From the NCBI GenBank assembly GCA_964036155.1, contig OZ038422.1, positions 71,137,201 through 71,201,200 on the forward strand: a stretch of DNA of 64,000 nt, in the 5' to 3' direction. Of the stretch, positions 47,768-60,241 are shown in pieces. The notes under the pieces are model-generated. The model did no database searches. It saw only the letters and a program-made list of their open reading frames with translations, and was not told the DNA's origin. A program made the translations under genes and the position numbers. The DNA comes from Diploscapter coronatus (taxonomy: Eukaryota; Nematoda; Chromadorea; Rhabditida; Rhabditidae). Positions within the stretch are counted from its first letter, which is position 1. Every line of letters starts with the position of its first letter.

Positions 47768-50700
47768 ATGCGTTTCGATTTCAATTTATTATTATTGACG
47801 CTTGCATCCTTGCCATTCTTATGCACTAGTCAATATAGCGATTATGAAGAAGTCGGTCACCAGCCGTCTCGCGAAGATTATATATCTGATTATAACCATA
47901 TGATTAAAGGTAGCTTATGACGTTTTATTATAACATATATCCACATATTCAAATTATTCCTTCAGAGAGATTATTTATCTATTTAAACTTTTGATATTTT
48001 TATCTTTTTATTTAACTTTATAGAGACTAAAAATAAGATTAATTAGAAAATGTGAATTTTAGTTAAACACTTATCTAAACAGTCGAGTTGGATACCACAC
48101 ATAATTTTTAGAGGAAACTTATTTCTTGAGCTCGAGAGTCAAAATTTAATGATTTCAGATGCAGTTTCTGAACCAAACGCATTTATTAATTTTGCTGATA
48201 ATCATATTACAAATTGGCCAGCTTCAAACTATCCAGCCGTTGATAAGGCAAGTTGAGATATACGTTTTTCATGTATAAAATATAGCAGCGGCCAAAAGTA
48301 TGGAAGCAAGCATGAATTTTGGATTCAAGACCGATTCACCCATTTGTGGTGCATCTGTCCGCTGTAATTTTATGCACATATTGAGGTGACCAAATCGTGA
48401 ATGTCTGCGATTCGACTTTATTCCATTTATGGAATCTTTAGAATTTTTAATTATATGCGAAAATCGAAAATTTCTAACATTTACAAATTCTCTGAAGACT
48501 ATATGAGCGAGCTATGGAGCTGGGCGATAGCGTATTCTAACACGGCTATATCACTGATAATTATCATGTAAAAATAATTCCTCCGCAAGTCTACATGCAA
48601 TTTGTCAGACGGTTGAATCGAAGACTTTCCAATGTCTATAGTTAAAGTAGAAATTTTGATCAATTTTTGTTACGACTCCGCATTAATGAAGAAATCATTT
48701 TCACACATACAACACACATCTTCATTACTATGAACTTGAAGAGACATTTTAGATTTATAATATGTGCACATCTGGACGAAAGTCGGAAGTGCAAATAAAT
48801 AAGGAAATGGAGGATTGCATTAAAATTCTTCCTGAAAAATATCGTCTTGATCATTGTAAGTCATTAATTATTGAAACTTGTAAGATCATAGTAAATTTTA
48901 GTTTAATTAAAAATATCATTTTTCCACCTGAACACTCATTTTACGAGATTAAGTGTTGAAACTCGAAGAATTTAAATACAAAATGGGAGAGAATTATAAT
49001 TTTTTTTCAAATAATTAGGAATCGGAGCGAAAACCTGAATTTTAATAACTTCTCGTGGCCGGATTTAACACGGAATTTAAATATTCTTTTTTATTCCGTA
49101 ACTCTTGAAAATTCATTGAAAGAGAATAGTCTTTATGAAAATTAAATAACTGATCGAACTTTCTACTTGCCAAGATTATCTTAGTCACAGACTTTCTATT
49201 GCATCGTTTCGGATAAATTAGGTAAATCTCCAACATTATTACCGTATTTTCTTAGTGAAGTTTTAGAATTTCAGATATCAATGCCCTTTAACTCAGACAT
49301 GTTCAATTTAAGATTCCATGGTATGTTATATTGTATTCTTAGAAAAATATATTGCTCCTGCCATTATCATCATTTTTGATGTATAATTCGTTTGTTAGTT
49401 TCGTGAATAGAGTAGGTTAGATCTTGAGGAGTATAGAAAAATAAATAAAAAAAAAACATTACGACATCGAAAATAGATTTTTGAGCAGCGATAAATCATA
49501 ATAATTCTCATAACACGCAATATAATGATTTGTATACAACGATATAGTCAGTTTTCAAGGTTTAATTTACATTTTTTTTTGTAGTATATAGTAGTGAAAT
49601 GTGAGATTTTAACAATTTAGCTAAGCATTCACACATACTCCGCAATGAGAATTCTGAAGATATTCCTAAAATCATAGTCAGTTTTATGATCTATTAAATT
49701 TCATATTTACATTAATTCAAACAGACAACTATTTTCTCAATTCAGAACAGAGCATCTAATAAATAGCTTTATAGAATAAATTTCAGGAATGGATGTATCA
49801 AGAAGCCTTCAACGTTTGCTTATTATATGCACTATTTTATGATAATATGTATGTGAATGGTACGGCTAATGTAAGAATACACAATTGTTGAGAATATAAC
49901 GATTTTGGAGCATCTTTCAATATTACACAATGCATATATTGCATTTTAAAATTTGCGAAAGAGTTATGTCTCAGATTAATTAGCTATGATAAAGCACCAG
50001 CCTATTTGGTTAGTTTATGACAGAAAATTTTAGGAAAAATTAATATTTGATAAAATAACGGATGTCAGTAGTCATCTCCTGGATTTCTATAAGAAATGCT
50101 ATAATGAGAAGCTAAATATAGTAAGATTTTCCATATCAAAGTTGTTCGAGAAATTGTGAATGGATTACTTACCTTAATTTAATGTGGAAAAAATTTTAGA
50201 ATTGAATTTTGATGCTCAATATCGTTCACCACAAATTAATCTCTATCGAATAGACAACACAATTTTAGGCTAGCGAAATAGTCAACATTTACCAATCCAA
50301 CAAAGAGGCTCTCGATCAATCAATTTTACGCTATGTGGTAGGTTGATATTTTGACAAAATTTTGGCTATTCATTTATACTGAAAGAAAATAGATGATTTA
50401 AACTTAAATAAATTATTTCCAATAAATAGAAATGAGTAATTTTGGAAAATGTTAACGAAACTGAAATCATCCTAAAACGAATAATAGTTTCTTTAAAAAG
50501 AAAACAATGAGGCAATGAAAAATCAAACATACTTATGAATGGATCATAGTCCTAGTAAAATCTACTCTTTAAAAATGACTGAACTTCTATTGAATAATGG
50601 ATGTTTCCATTTAAATTCCTTCTTGGTTTTAAGGCAGAGATATTTGAGAATTAAATTCCTGTCACATTTTTATAAGAAAATTGTGTAAAAATATGCGCGA

Positions 50701-50967
50701 TATTTTGAATGCTCAAATTGGTGGAGCTAAAACCATGTACCATTTCTGTATCATAAAGTCTTTATTCTTTATTTATAAGTTCATAAAATTTAGAAAATTA
50801 TTGTAACTAAATTTGCTGAATACGCTCAACAACAGCCACAAGCCCAATACCAAAATTATGAACATGAACAGATAGCAGAAGAAGAGGAAACTGGAGATAG
50901 TAACGAAAAAACACAGGAGAAGCATCAACAAGAAGGGATCGAAGGATTCTTCGGACAGTCAACTTAA
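47768..50967 (+). CDS. Tandem secreted family, member D, 8 blocks including an 8-base microexon, 251 aa
   Basis: Exons: 47768-47909, 48159-48247, 48753-48855, microexon 49313-49320, 49787-49870, 50034-50120, 50269-50337, 50794-50967. Signal peptide MRFDFNLLLLTLASLPFLCTS. Exon 1 has exactly the length of member A's (142), and exons 4-6 have the family sizes 84/87/69. Exon 2 ends AAG with a GCAAGT donor, a recognised non-canonical GC-AG type. It is the nearest paralog of C (ASEI-NIY, EKLIFDKIT and the EEEETGDSNEK tail). The C-terminus reads EGFFGQST, so the basic run found in A-C is gone. Convergent with the next gene: the two stop codons are only 148 bases apart. Confidence 0.75.
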
Positions 50968-51115
50968 TATTTCCTTTAAACCGTAGAATCCATGTGAAGA
51001 TTTTATAGCAAATCATTTTACTTATATCGAACTCATTTTATCTCCACTTATTCACACTATAATATTCAAGCAAGAATAATTTCATCTTTTTCACAATAAT
51101 AAGATTTCTAAATAA

Positions 51116-54100
51116 TTATTGTAAAGTGAAATTGCTAGGTTTTCTCATATAATCTGTCCTAAACAATGTTGATGATTCAGGAGTGTTAGATTTTTCTTCT
51201 GTATCTTTAGGCTTCGAGTTCATTTGAACTAATTTTGCATTCCCATTCGGATCTGATTCAGCTTTTCTCTTATCTTCTTCTGCTGTTTCAGAATTACTCT
51301 CGTCTCGATGTGCTCTTTGAAGCTCTTTCCTATTGCTAGGCACTTCCTTGTTGTTTGGGCCATAACTCATCTCCTGGTGATCTTCTTCTTTCGGCATTGC
51401 ATGCGTTGTGCGTCCTTCCATATCCGTGTATGGTCCACTCAACGGCGAGTAGATCATGGACTTGCTGAAACCCTTCTGTTTCTGCGCATCATTGTTGCCT
51501 ATTCGGTCATAATTCTTGTGGTATTGATCCTGCTTTTCGTCAGTTTCTTGGTACCGCCTTGGGTAGACTCCAGCAACCATCTGCATGTTGACACCGACGA
51601 TCTTTCCGCTCTGTCGACTCGGTTCGAGATTCAAAGGTCGAGGCGTGGGCATCCCATAACTGAAATATCTTTGCTCTCCATCAGGTGCGTCGATCACTCG
51701 CTTCGTGGATGTCGTCGATGCTTTGTAGGACGGTTCTGACGGGCTCTCATTAGACTTCTCACGAGCTGAGGTCTCCTCGTTTGGCGCTCCTGAAATGGAA
51801 TAATTTTACTCGTCATTTATTTTAGTTTGATTTTGAACAAGAGTGCCGTCATGGAAAAATGTTTAACATTGCCATTTTACAGTTTAAAAGACAAGCTACG
51901 ATCTATAGTTGTGGCATAGTTTTTCCGGAGTATACGGAACGATTTTTGTCTTTAATAGATGAAGAAATTTTTATCGTCATTTGTTCAAAAATCGTCCAGC
52001 AGTCATATTCTGAAAGAAATATCAAGGTGTATCAACATGACGAAATACCCGCGTTTCTTCGACAAAAACCATAGAAAATCTCGATACTATCATTGAAATT
52101 AGTGCCATCAGGCTACATCTCTGACCTTGAAGGATAAGTTTATGCACTTAATATCAGCACATTCGCTACCTTACTTCACTCTTACCAAATATATGCACAC
52201 ATTCTTGCATTGTTACATGATTGCACCCTCATTAAAACCTTTTCGTTCAAAAACTTCATTTTCACCCTTTTGATATCCTCGATTTTCTTGTGAATTTCTA
52301 GAAACTTGCGGAGATTGTTGATGAGGATCGCCGTCCGTTTGTCGATGCTCGTGGGATTCTTCGGCTGAGTCTCTGCAATGGCCGAGTTTATTGGATTGCT
52401 TGATCTGTAATGAAATGAGACCTCCTTCCACTCGGAGTTTCTCCGTTTTCCTCTCGATGTGGCGGTTCGTGGCGTTCTTCTTCTGAAATTACAAGATTCG
52501 ACTTTTATTTTAATTTAATGCTCAATGACATCAACGTTTTGCTTTATGCTCGTTAATGAAAATTTGGCGCTTTTAATCACAAAATAACGAGCCTAAAATC
52601 AAAAGAGTTCTTTAACAAAAAGCGTTTTCAAATGTCGTGATCGAGGATTTTTCTGTTCAATTATAAATGAACATTTATGAAAACTGTTTAAAATATCGTA
52701 AAATAATGACATTACCTGGATGAGGACCGTTGGAAGAGGGTAGTGGTCTGGCAGAGTTATGCTCCAAGTGCCGCTCATCTGATGGGCCATAGTCGTCGGG
52801 TCGATACTCCGCCTCCCATTTCTTAGGCCCTTCCGTTCTTCTTTGATCGTTTCTTCTATCATCACTCCTCGCGCCTTGTTCGGGATGTTCTGGCTGTTCT
52901 TGACGATATCCTGCTTCATCCTCGTTGTCTCTTGATTCTTTTGATTCAGAAGCTTCGTCGTTTCGATTTCTCTGACGATAATCCTCAGCATGCGGCCTTC
53001 TCTCGTCAGTTCTGTCTCTGTTATCGACTGAATTGGGCCCAAAATGAGGTTCTGGTTCTCGTCGACTTGATGACCCCTGTTCCCGCCCTGAAGGTTGCCG
53101 CTCGCCGATGAAAGGACCTCTAATTTCTCTTCCTCTAAAGGCAGGGCGAAATTCTCTGAGCTCATTTGAAGAAGATTCTCCTCTTCTTGGCTCATCATCA
53201 TCGTTTTTTTCTGAGCCTGGTCGAAATTGGAGATTTTCATCTGCTGCTGGGTGAGAGAAGGGCGGTTGATCTGGCGAAGGTCGACGAAACGACGATCGTC
53301 GTCGATAGGCATTTGCTCCGCCAGGACCAAAGAATCGTCGGCCCGCTCGTGGGTACGGCACAAATGGAGGAGGACCTAAAATTATACTGCTATTTCTTGT
53401 GCATGAGCTATAGTTACGCTATGAAATACTCGATATGTTCAATTTCTTAAAGCGATTTGGAAGAGCTAGAATAATCCTGAAAGTTTACTGGTCGGTTAAT
53501 AAATGTTCCGTATCGACCAGCACTTATCAATTGGACTGATATGAAATTGAAACTTGAAATTCAGTCTCATTCTTGCTGGTAAGGCTGAATTTATTAGCAA
53601 GTATGGTACGGTAATTTCCTACTAGTGCTTGCCAGTTTTGAGCAACAAAAACATATCAGGCACTACAGGGACGTTAACAGGTTAGTGATCTACGTAACTT
53701 TGAGCCTCAGGTAATAGTGAAAAGATGACTTTTTAGCTAGTGTTAACTTTTACACTATTATTCTAATCTCGCAAAATGCTAATGTAAAGATGCAAAGAAA
53801 AAGTTAGGCAAACTTTCTATGGCTACTTTCTCTTCTAGGTGACTCTTCATCTCTTGGCCCATTCCTGAGTTCTGTCGATTCGATATCGTCCCCAGACTCT
53901 CGACCACCCGGTCGTTCGATACCGCTCCCATCTCTGGCGCCTTTGTCGAAAGGTCGATCTGGCCGTCTGTCGTCCTCGCGAAATTTTTCTCTCTCTCGAA
54001 AATCTGAACAGATAATTGAAATGAACATTTTCGTAAGACTGTTGAGTCCGTTCATTTTGAAGATGTAATGTAGAGGGCAATTTTATTATTGGAGATTCTT

Positions 54101-54456
54101 TTCATATAAGAAGAAAACGAGAATAATAATTTGTGCAATAAATAGTTCCTGTGTATTGACCAAAGCTACAATTCTCAATTGATTTAAGTCCATCTTACCC
54201 TCATCCCGCTCATCTGGCCTTCCGAGGTGAAATGCCGGTCCTTTGAAATCCCTTCTATGACCGAGACCGAAAACTGGTTCTGGGAGCTTGGCTTCTTCTT
54301 GATATGGTGTGAATCTGCTAAATTTCGGCTCAGAACTTGGTACATAAGGATCTGAAATATGAAAATCAAGCAAAATTGACACTCCGATAAGAGCTCACCC
54401 CTGGCATGGACTAAATATGCGACCAACAGAGCTGAAATAACAATCGATGAGATCAT
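51116..54456 (-). CDS. Secreted, highly charged low-complexity protein, 7 exons, 629 aa
   Basis: Exons: 54456-54399, 54351-54199, 54003-53827, 53375-52716, 52482-52422, 52372-52266, 51789-51116; every junction keeps frame. A signal peptide (MISSIVISALLVAYLVHARG) leads directly into about 600 residues dominated by Arg, Asp, Glu, Pro, Ser, Asn and Gln with no hydrophobic stretch and almost no cysteine. There are local patches such as GRRFFGPGGANAYRRR and DRRPDRPFDKG. Exon 4 (660 bases) encodes most of this polyampholyte region; exon 7 adds a less biased end. It is predicted to be extracellular and disordered, as in cuticle-associated or eggshell matrix proteins, but no family is recognised. Intron 5 is only 49 bases. 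Confidence 0.8.
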
Positions 54457-55664
54457 GACTGATTAGAATGAATAGGCGAATTTTTGACAACAATGAAGAA
54501 TGCGGTGAATATGTTAGCAGCTAGTGGATGAATTGGATGATGAATAAGATATTGCCGTGCATTCGATACTTCGATACCAGCAATGAACGATGAGGAATGC
54601 AGGAACGTAGGAGAGATGAAAAGCCCATAAATATCCAGTTTGAGTAGGCATTGATCGTAAAGAAACTGATGGAGGCAAGGTATGCAAATTGACGAGGAGA
54701 AGGCAGACGCTGACAGGAGTCATATGGAAAAAAAACAACTGCATGAGAGTATGAGAATATGCAAGCATGAAAAAGCCTCGAAGTATGAGAACAGTAGTCA
54801 TTCTCTCTTGTCCAATGCCAACCTTCTTATTTTTCTCAGTCATAATATTCGTAGGGATTTTTTAAATATAATTGTGAGAAAAAGACATGATCACAATATT
54901 CTGCGATTATTTCATGATATAAAATAGTTACGAAGATCTGCTCGAAATAATTTACGAAATTGAATGTGCTTGCTTCATCCGTGATAATATAATTGATATT
55001 TTTGAAATTGGGGATAGCTTGTGAGAAATAGCGAACTACAATAATCGTCAGAAAATTTCGCTTTGATAAGCTCATCAAAAATTTGATCCTTTAATTTCGA
55101 AACGAATAATCGTGCTCGTACTTTTATAATCTGTCAACATTTCTCAAATTAACATTAAATTGAGTATATATAAAGTATTTATTTAGAAATAGATTGTGAC
55201 GAAGAACAGACGACTCTCAAAATGTCACTAAAGTAGCGATAAAGCTGGAATAAATCTGAAAGTAGAAGCATTTGTGTGTCATATTTAGACGTATTTAGAT
55301 TTGTCGATATAGATTTCAAGTGATGAAGAAAATTATGTAATCGAAGTCGCATAATTTTGAATGAAAGGATATTTTCCAGGAAATGAGATTCTTTGGTGGA
55401 ATGTGTGAAAGAAGAGGAGATCAAAGAATAGAAATTTCAAGGAGAAAACACAGAAACTGAATAAGAATGGATAAGTACATATGGCTTATTGTTAGTGATA
55501 GGAAATCTTTAATGGGCACTTTTGTCAGGAGTATCTTATTAGGTGGTTTACAGGATCAAAAACGATAATGATAGAATTTATGAACGAACCCAAGTAAATT
55601 CATTTCATTTTATCAAAAACCTAAGTCAGAATGTTCTCGTTTAGAAACGATAATCACATTTTAT
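54457..55664. other. Intergenic, no gene
   Basis: AT-rich. The region upstream of the charged secreted protein lies here. The open frames at 54514-54843 and 55179-55424 have no splice context or family resemblance. Confidence 0.5.
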
Positions 55665-57661
55665 TCAGCTCCATCCAAGCTCATTCTGGGAATCCCGAAT
55701 CATGTCCGAAATTCGCCACTGCAATCGCATTGCTGTGTTTCGAGATCGTTCATGGCTCAGTCTAAAAATATTTCGATAATAACATTGAGCAAAGTTGATT
55801 AGAAATAAGAGACTGGCGAAGTTTTAGAACAAAAAACGCAATGAAGAAAAGTATCATGAAAAATCGGCAGGACCATCGGAGGCAATTCAGAATGTGTTAA
55901 ATAATATTGAAGATTTAATTAGTTCCTTAAATAAAATTATACCTCCTCAGCTGATCAGCTACCAGTTCCCCAAAAATGTCGAAATTGTCTCGCATCATAA
56001 TGGGCGTTTGAGGAAGTGCTGAAACCACTGCTCTGGCTGATGGAGTGCTGTTGATGTGAGAAGATGAACGGTGATGACTCGGCTGAAGGTGTCAGAATAA
56101 AAAAATGAAAATCGTTTCTATTTCAATGATTCATTCTTTCATTTTTCCCCATCTTCAATATTAAATTTTAAAAATATCAGAAATCGCTTCTAAAAGTCAC
56201 TTACCCTCTTCCTTCTCGGTTCATCCTCATCGCTTCCAGTGCCTTGATCGTAACTGTGCTTCTCTCCGAGAGACTTCTTTGAAGGTGGCTGAAAATAGGC
56301 TCGTCATACCTTTGTAGCAATTGCTTTTTCTTACCATATAGACGGACTGCTCGTTGATTCCATTGAAGTTTTTCGAATTCGATGAGCTCGCTGCAGGTGG
56401 AGGCGATTCTTCGTGTCCAGCATTCGCTTTGGCTTTGTCGCGTTCTTCAATCAGCTGAAATTATCGATAGTTTTTTTTTCATTTTAAGAAGAAATATTCT
56501 CGATACTCAATAATTAAATATGTCAGAATGTCTTCCAAATGTTTGGCAGCGAAAAATGTCTATATACTGCAGTTATGTCAACATCTTAACCAAACTCGTT
56601 CATTTTTTGTTGTAAATTATTTTCCAAATTAGACCAAAAAATTCAAATGTCTTGATAATGGCAATATGGTTTATAAAATTACCTGTTCGCATTGATTTAG
56701 GATAGGCGCCATAATGCTACTGGATGTGGCACTTTGATTGCTGGCATCTGGTGAAGAATGAGGTGGGTGATCATCCAGCGCATTCAAAACCTTCGACTCC
56801 GGTCTCACCATTCCTAGTCTAAAATAAGGAGCTATGGGGATGATTTGAGAGTGAAGAATTATACCCATGTTGCTGCTGCAGTGATGCAATGTCCAGGAAA
56901 CTGCCCTGTGCATCACTCCTAGGATGTTTCTCGACGAGGAAAGACAACATCCGGTAGAACTTCCACGTCGGTTCTTTCAGGGGGTCATCGGAGTATCTGC
57001 AAATTTTAGGTCAATATTTAATCAATCAATACGAGTAATAATTTGGTTGGATGATGGAATGCTATGCTATTTTAAAAGGGAAAAACGCGAAGATCAAAGT
57101 TCTTCGATGCCAAACCTGAAGAGAATAGGTTGCTAGAAGCCATCCGCGATGAAAATATTTAAGCTACGCAATTTCGCATGCTCCGATTTCAATCAACATA
57201 ATCTTTCTGAGGAATGATAGCTGTCTTCGTTTATTTGTGCGCCTTATAAATTGCAGAAAAAACTCACTTTCCTTCCATGAGCCATCTCTGCTTCCGAATA
57301 AAGGTGTCCTTCAAATTCTTCCATTGCGACCTAATGTCATCAACTGAAGTTCCGAATTTTTTGAAGGACTTCACCAATGAAAATTACTTGTAAAATCAGT
57401 GGCAGGTTGAAAGTGTTCATTCATAATCGCAGCGATCTCTTGAAATGCTAGTAGCTTCGCTGTTTTTAGTGATCCATCTTGAGATAGCACTTTGTCCCAG
57501 AGTAGCTACAATGATTTTTGTTGAAAAGTTGAAATTCAATAATTTTATAAATGCTTGCTCAAAATACAATATAGTTTTGAAATAAATTTATAGAAATCTA
57601 CCTTTCGACCTTGAATTTCCCTGATGAGAAACGATCGAGAGGCGTCTGTCCATTGAGCCAT
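55665..57661 (-). CDS. MADF-domain (probable DNA-binding) protein, 9 exons, 320 aa
   Basis: Exons: 57661-57602, 57505-57388, 57343-57268, 56996-56865, 56818-56683, 56454-56335, 56288-56205, 56082-55943, 55761-55665. Residues about 9-105 form a MADF domain (Myb/SANT-like): FLIREIQGRKLLWDK, then QEIAAIMN, the QWKNLKDTFIRK segment and W-KFYRMLSFL. A Ser/Pro/Asn-rich middle and a basic patch (DEDEPRRKR) suit nuclear localisation. The C-terminal DNFDIFGELVADQLRRL is a short amphipathic helix in the position where many MADF proteins carry a BESS interaction motif. The ATG lies behind a TTTTCAG, indicating trans-splicing. Likely a transcription factor; targets unknown. Confidence 0.88.
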
Positions 57662-60241
57662 TGCCAATGGCTGAAAACAATGTTCGTTGTGCGAAATTTA
57701 TTCAAAAAATATGTATAGGATAAAACGAAGTTTTCGAGATTTTTATGCATGATATCGTTGCTCAAATAGTTCTTTTTTACGAATTACAAACATGGTCATA
57801 GATTCCAAGCCAAGAAAGACTTCAAACGTCAAAAGAATGACCGGAACATTATGGGAAAGTGGGAAACATGAAAATTTCTACAAAATCATATACAAAATCG
57901 ATATGAACCCAATCGAAGTGCGATGCTTGTCGAGTGTCGCTAGGTCGTTTCTGGCAGCGAACCGCATCGCAGCCGCGACGCTCGCGCGAATCTGTATCTC
58001 TACACTCTCTTCCTTTCCCGTCCTCTATCATTGTCTCTCTCTTCTCGCTCTCTCTCGCCCTCGCGAAAAGGCGTCGGAAAGAAAGAAAGAAGAGAAAAAG
58101 AAAGTCGCCGAGAGAAGGGGTCACAATAGAAAGGCGGCTTTAGGCATATTTAATCGATCATGCGAATTTGGAATATTTTTCGTTCTTCTTAGTTCATCCT
58201 TTATGATTTTAAAAACGATAAAGCTAGAAAACGCCAAATGAATTTACGGGGTTGATACTCATGGAAAAGTTTATATCAACGTGGTTGAGGAGATTTACTC
58301 GAGCAGAAAAATCCGAGAAAATGTTTTCATTATCGTTGTGCTTGGCATTTATTAAAAAAACAACATAAGCATGTGGTAGGCGAATCGATATCGTAGTTTC
58401 AGAATCTGCTAGCACCTTTCCGGCATAAGTATTTATTTTTAAGATACGCTTGTTTCCGATATTCCAAAATCGCTATTTTTGAGGGTTTTGGGAAGTTTCC
58501 AACTACAAAGTTTGATGAAGAAATCCAAAGAGTATCATACAAAAACAATTTTGTACAATTATCAATTAGGAACCCAGCCAAATGGATCGGAAGAAGATGG
58601 CCGACAATTTCGAGCGCATACTTCGAATGCTAATTTTGGCATTCTGACATTTCTAGTTATCCATAACAAAAAATCTATCCAGCCTTGATTTCTCTTCCCT
58701 ACAACCCTTCACTCTACTTCACATGGCATAAGGGCTTGGAGGCTTCAGATTTCCAAATAGCCCATTCAAATATGTATTTTAAAATCGGAAGCATCTATCA
58801 AGAGGTTTTTTTTCTCCAAAATCGGTAAATTCGATTTCGAGGTTCTTCGACGTCCCAAATGCATCGAGGTGTAATATAATTTTTGCTATAAACTCATGAT
58901 AAAAATTAGATTTTTCAGGTAATCTACAGTGATATTACTTTGGATTGTTTTCTTCACGATTTTAATGGTGTAAAAGATCTCACGAAGTTCAAAATGTACA
59001 AATTTTCGGTGACGCTGACCAAAGTGGAAAGCTACGATCTCAAAATACCTTTCAAATCACTTTTTATAATGGCAATATAAATAGACATCTTTATCAAAAT
59101 ACTTTGTTCAAATATTCATTGATTAGTATGCGCGAGCACTTATGAATGACCCAAATATGCAAGTGCAAAATATTCACTGCTTTTTAATTTCGTTGGAGTA
59201 AAACAAATCAATAACAACACATTCCTGAACTTCCAACTTTATCGTAATTTATCTATCCTTCTCCAACTTCTTTTCCATTTATCGCCTTTCAAGTTTCTCG
59301 ACTCTTCAATTGCGATCAGCCTTATCGAAAAATCGGGAATTGATAGATTTCGCACTCAATCTTATACCTTGCACTATTCTTATCCATATCTAGAAATCGA
59401 TAAGCTGTCTCAAAGTGTTTCTGAATTGAAATATGATATTGTATTTAGTGGCGATTAGATAAATGAGTTTTAGGAAAACTTAATTTAGCTACTTTTACAA
59501 CTCCGAATATAGCTAAATTTCTCTAGAATTGCTCATAGATTTTGTATTTTGAAATTTAGAGCATTTTGGCCATTTTTTGCCATGCATGTGATGTCTCATG
59601 TCGACAATAGAACGCAACTTCGATGCTTTATTTGTCTTCAATACTTCGATTTTTCTGCATTCTCAGTTTGCCCTTTATAATTTCATGCTATGCAATAAAT
59701 TCTATCGAATGCCATGTTATTAAAACATAATGCTATTAAAATTACGCGTATTTCTGGCAGAAATTCCGTCTTATCAGAGTGTCCTCAATATTTGCCGTGT
59801 GAAAATAAATTGCTGTCCTTTCTAACCGCATTTAATTTCGCTGTTCCGCTCCAACTGCGATTTCAATGAAGATCGCAACCTAATAGTCGAAAATTCGTCT
59901 CTAGTTTGCAACTCGAACGTACCCAGTTTTGCATAATGATTTATTGAAAATCTTTTTCACTATTTCCACTGATTTAGTCATTCCCTTCTTCGTAATTGTT
60001 TCCCAATTTCTGTCATCAATGACCTTTCCCAAATCGCATTTTCATTGCTGTTCCCCGAAACCAGACAAACGCGATTCAGTTAGTTAGGAAAAAGTGGGAG
60101 TAAGATGCGCGAAACTGCCACATTCTTCACTGCGAATTTTTCGATCTCACACCGCGATTACTAAATTCTCATTGCTGCTCTCTTCGTTTTCTGACAAACT
60201 TGTATCAGCTAATTTCCAAGAGTTTGTTCTCTTCAGGCAAA
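57662..60241. other. Intergenic, with a GC/CT-rich promoter-like patch
   Basis: No gene is supported. At about 57925-58130 the composition turns GC-rich (GCGACGCTCGCGCG), followed by CT-rich and then GA-rich tracts. Every frame is open there because of composition, which explains the 149-codon open frame at 57792-58241. It is probably regulatory DNA for the MADF gene. 58250-60240 is AT-rich with nothing recognisable. Confidence 0.5.

Noticed and set aside
48286..48644. Possible third TA-flanked MITE in member D intron 2 (starts TATAGCAGCGGCCAAAAG)
   Set aside because: The left end resembles the other elements, but the best candidate right end matches too poorly to call.
49275..49320. Longer 46-base version of the member D microexon starting after AATTTCAG
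   Set aside because: It would begin in phase 0 and end in phase 1, compatible with neither the exon 3 end nor the exon 4 start without stop codons.
51308..51739. 143-codon plus-strand open frame
   Set aside because: Antisense shadow of the last exon of the charged secreted protein, whose frame is fixed by in-phase junctions on the minus strand.
52599..53363. 254-codon minus-strand open frame overlapping the polyampholyte exon
   Set aside because: Shifted frame of the same exon. Only the other frame joins all neighbouring exons and has the Arg/Asp/Glu/Pro composition seen in them.
53480..53640. Possible relative of the 4489-4702 palindrome in intron 3 of the charged-protein gene
   Set aside because: Shares only short words such as ACTGGTCGG and CGACCAGCA; arms do not pair convincingly.
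57792..58241. 149-codon open frame on the plus strand
   Set aside because: It lies in a GC/CT/GA-biased tract where opposite-strand and alternate frames are also open; composition is low-complexity, and no splice sites or family resemblance are seen.
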